Position numbers and translations under genes: made by a program | Assembly (NCBI GenBank): GCA_905234775.1 | Contig: CAJOJC010000076.1 | Location: 1 to 7,317 of the forward strand | Length of the DNA stretch: 7,317 nt | Direction: 5' to 3' | Source: an uncultured Bacteroidales bacterium | GTDB taxonomy: Bacteria > Bacteroidota > Bacteroidia > Bacteroidales > UBA932 | In this document: piece after piece, positions 6,246 to 7,317 of the stretch | Numbering within the stretch: the first letter of the stretch is position 1 | Layout: the number at the start of each line of letters is the position of its first letter | Notes under the pieces: model-generated | Database searches by the model: none | What the model was told of the DNA's origin: nothing | The model's input: only the letters and a program-made list of their open reading frames with translations

Positions 6246-7317
6246 CTATTCCACCGAAAGATGTCCCTTCTCAAATGCTCCAGGATACATGAATTTCGCT
6301 TCGCGATCCGGGAATTTTACGATGAGGTATTTGTCGTCAATGGCCATTATTTCGCCTGGACCGAGACTCTTGTGGATAACAGTGTCGCCGACTTGCAGGC
6401 TCTCCCAGGGAGCGGGAGATTGCCGGTCGGAGCCGGCAATGACATCTTTTTGTGAGCCGGCAATGACATCTTTTTGCGTTCCGGCAATGACAGATGTGTC
6501 AACCGCGGTATCCCAAAGACCGATGACGGTGCCGGTGTGCTTGTCGATTCCGGTGTATTCCAAGGAGGAATCCTCGTAGCGCTTGAACTTATAGACGGCG
6601 TCGTTCATCAATTCACTATTGAATACGCCCAGACTGACCAGCAAACTGAAATCCTTGAGGGTGAGGCCGGTAACTTTGCGGAATAGTTCGGGCTCCAGTT
6701 GCTCGATAACGTCTTTCAGGCAGTATTCGCGGTAGTCAGTGAGATACATAAATACCGGAATACGGGTGGCGAACTTGATAAGTTTCTCCTGGATCTCTTT
6801 GCGTTTGCTCTTGTATTCTTTCTCCTCCTCGGTAAGTTCTTTCTTCTGCTTCGGGGTGAGGTCGTCGCCTTTCTCCTTCTTGGTGTTCTTAACGTGCTCG
6901 GACTTGTTGATGATGGTCTCGATGTCGGAATTCAGGTTACGGAATCCTTCAATGTTCATCAAGGCCTTCATAGCCTCAGGATTGTTCATCAGGCGCTGGA
7001 GAGTGGCATTATCAACATTCACGAGGACAGCGCTCTCCCAACGACGAGCCAGCAGCGTAGCCGTGGTTCCGCTCATCGCCATATCGAGCACGCCGGCGGC
7101 GTCAATTTCCTTCATCGAAGAGCCGTCGAAGGCCAGGATAGGCAGGAACTTAATGAACTGCTCCACCTTCTTCTCAGGGTTGCTCTCGTGGACATTGAGT
7201 TGGCAACTGTACTCTTCCACCTGACGGAGTGCCCGATTAGGGGCGAAATCAAACACGTAGCAGAATGGCTTGAGAATCAGTTCCTCGCCCCATTCATCCT
7301 TTGTGGTCCAGGGAGAC
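6246..7317 (-). CDS. Probable DEAD/DEAH-box helicase-like protein, C-terminal 356 residues (partial)
   Basis: The frame is open from the right edge to a TAG at 6246-6248; an internal GTG at 7256 is not the start, since in-frame coding continues upstream (WGEELILKPFCYVFDFAPNR). The block KPFCYVFDFAPNRALRQVEEY resembles the segment after helicase motif VI in large DEAD/DEAH-box helicases related to restriction-enzyme motor subunits. The motor motifs themselves lie outside the window, so this identity is provisional. A charged, probably coiled-coil stretch (about fragment residues 140-180, rich in K and E) is followed by PVFMYLTDYREYCLKDVIEQ and NDAVYKFKRYEDSSLEYTGI. Residues 276-303 form a repeat-derived linker. 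Residues 309-356 (VGDTVIHKSLGPGEIMAIDD to the end) are an SH3/tudor-like module similar to the UvrD/PcrA tail. A role in DNA processing or defence is likely but unproven. Confidence 0.6.
   Translation of the reverse strand, partial: SPWTTKDEWGEELILKPFCYVFDFAPNRALRQVEEYSCQLNVHESNPEKKVEQFIKFLPILAFDGSSMKEIDAAGVLDMAMSGTTATLLARRWESAVLVNVDNATLQRLMNNPEAMKALMNIEGFRNLNSDIETIINKSEHVKNTKKEKGDDLTPKQKKELTEEEKEYKSKRKEIQEKLIKFATRIPVFMYLTDYREYCLKDVIEQLEPELFRKVTGLTLKDFSLLVSLGVFNSELMNDAVYKFKRYEDSSLEYTGIDKHTGTVIGLWDTAVDTSVIAGTQKDVIAGSQKDVIAGSDRQSPAPWESLQVGDTVIHKSLGPGEIMAIDDKYLIVKFPDREAKFMYPGAFEKGHLSVE
6416..6491 (-). repeat. In-frame coding copy of the hairpin repeat (R6) with two left-arm units
   Basis: On the minus strand two 24-base units (heads at 6491 and 6467) precede a complete hairpin with its head at 6443. 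Each starts GTCATTGCCGG. The full copy has left arm ATTGCCGG, loop CTCCGA, right arm CCGGCAAT and tail CTC; its arms are at plus positions 6433-6440 and 6419-6426. The 24-base period keeps the frame, giving protein repeats VIAGTQKD, VIAGSQKD and VIAGSDRQS between the helicase-like body and the tudor-like tail. It belongs to the same family as the intergenic copies: same head, 8-bp stem and 6-base loop as R2. Confidence 0.85.

Noticed and set aside
6739..7224. Plus-strand open frame of 161 codons, serine- and phenylalanine-rich
   Set aside because: It is the antisense shadow of the helicase-like gene, whose reading frame runs uninterrupted through this region to the window edge.
7254..7256. 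GTG as the start codon of the minus-strand gene at the right edge
   Set aside because: The frame stays open and encodes plausible, conserved-looking sequence up to 7316, so the gene begins outside the window.

Overview
The window looks like the chromosome of a Bacteroidota bacterium, most likely a Bacteroidales. The evidence is the pair of lipoprotein genes that split a 5'-nucleotidase into separate C-terminal and metallophosphatase halves, a NatB-like permease ending in the typical FGKKxTFKDLWKWLK-type tail, a GlnRS of bacterial length, and a possible TAnnTTTG promoter element. I cannot name a genus from the sequence alone.

Positions 1-5633 are a tightly packed plus-strand run with gaps of 3-11 bases between genes. 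It holds the last codons of an ABC transporter ATPase, its NatB-type permease, a 5'-nucleotidase C-terminal-domain lipoprotein, a calcineurin-type metallophosphatase lipoprotein, a YicC/YloC-family endoribonuclease, and glutaminyl-tRNA synthetase (glnS). All are complete except the first, and the spacing suggests one transcription unit. It probably ends at a hairpin plus T-run at 5674-5705.

Positions 5634-7317 differ in character. A 100-residue stand-alone GIY-YIG nuclease gene (minus strand) lies between inverted copies of a short hairpin repeat. Upstream of it, still on the minus strand, is the C-terminal 356 residues of a large protein, probably a DEAD/DEAH-box helicase of the restriction-enzyme kind, ending in a small SH3/tudor-like module. 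The gene runs off the right edge.

The most interesting content is the repeat family. Each full copy is a head GTC, an 8-bp perfect stem, a 5-6 base loop and a tail CTT (or CTA/CTC). Six full copies are present: five intergenic, and one inside the helicase-like gene, where it is read in frame as an inter-domain linker. Stems differ between copies but remain perfectly paired (ATGCCCGA, ATGCCCGG, ACCCCCGA, ATTGCCGG). In three separate places, on both strands, extra incomplete units that keep only the head-side (left) arm lie directly 5' of a full hairpin, with periods of 23, 24 and 16 bases. No isolated right arms occur. This polarity, together with the flanked GIY-YIG gene, makes the locus a candidate for an undescribed repeat-expansion or mobilisation system. 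The functional link is inference; the repeat architecture is visible directly.
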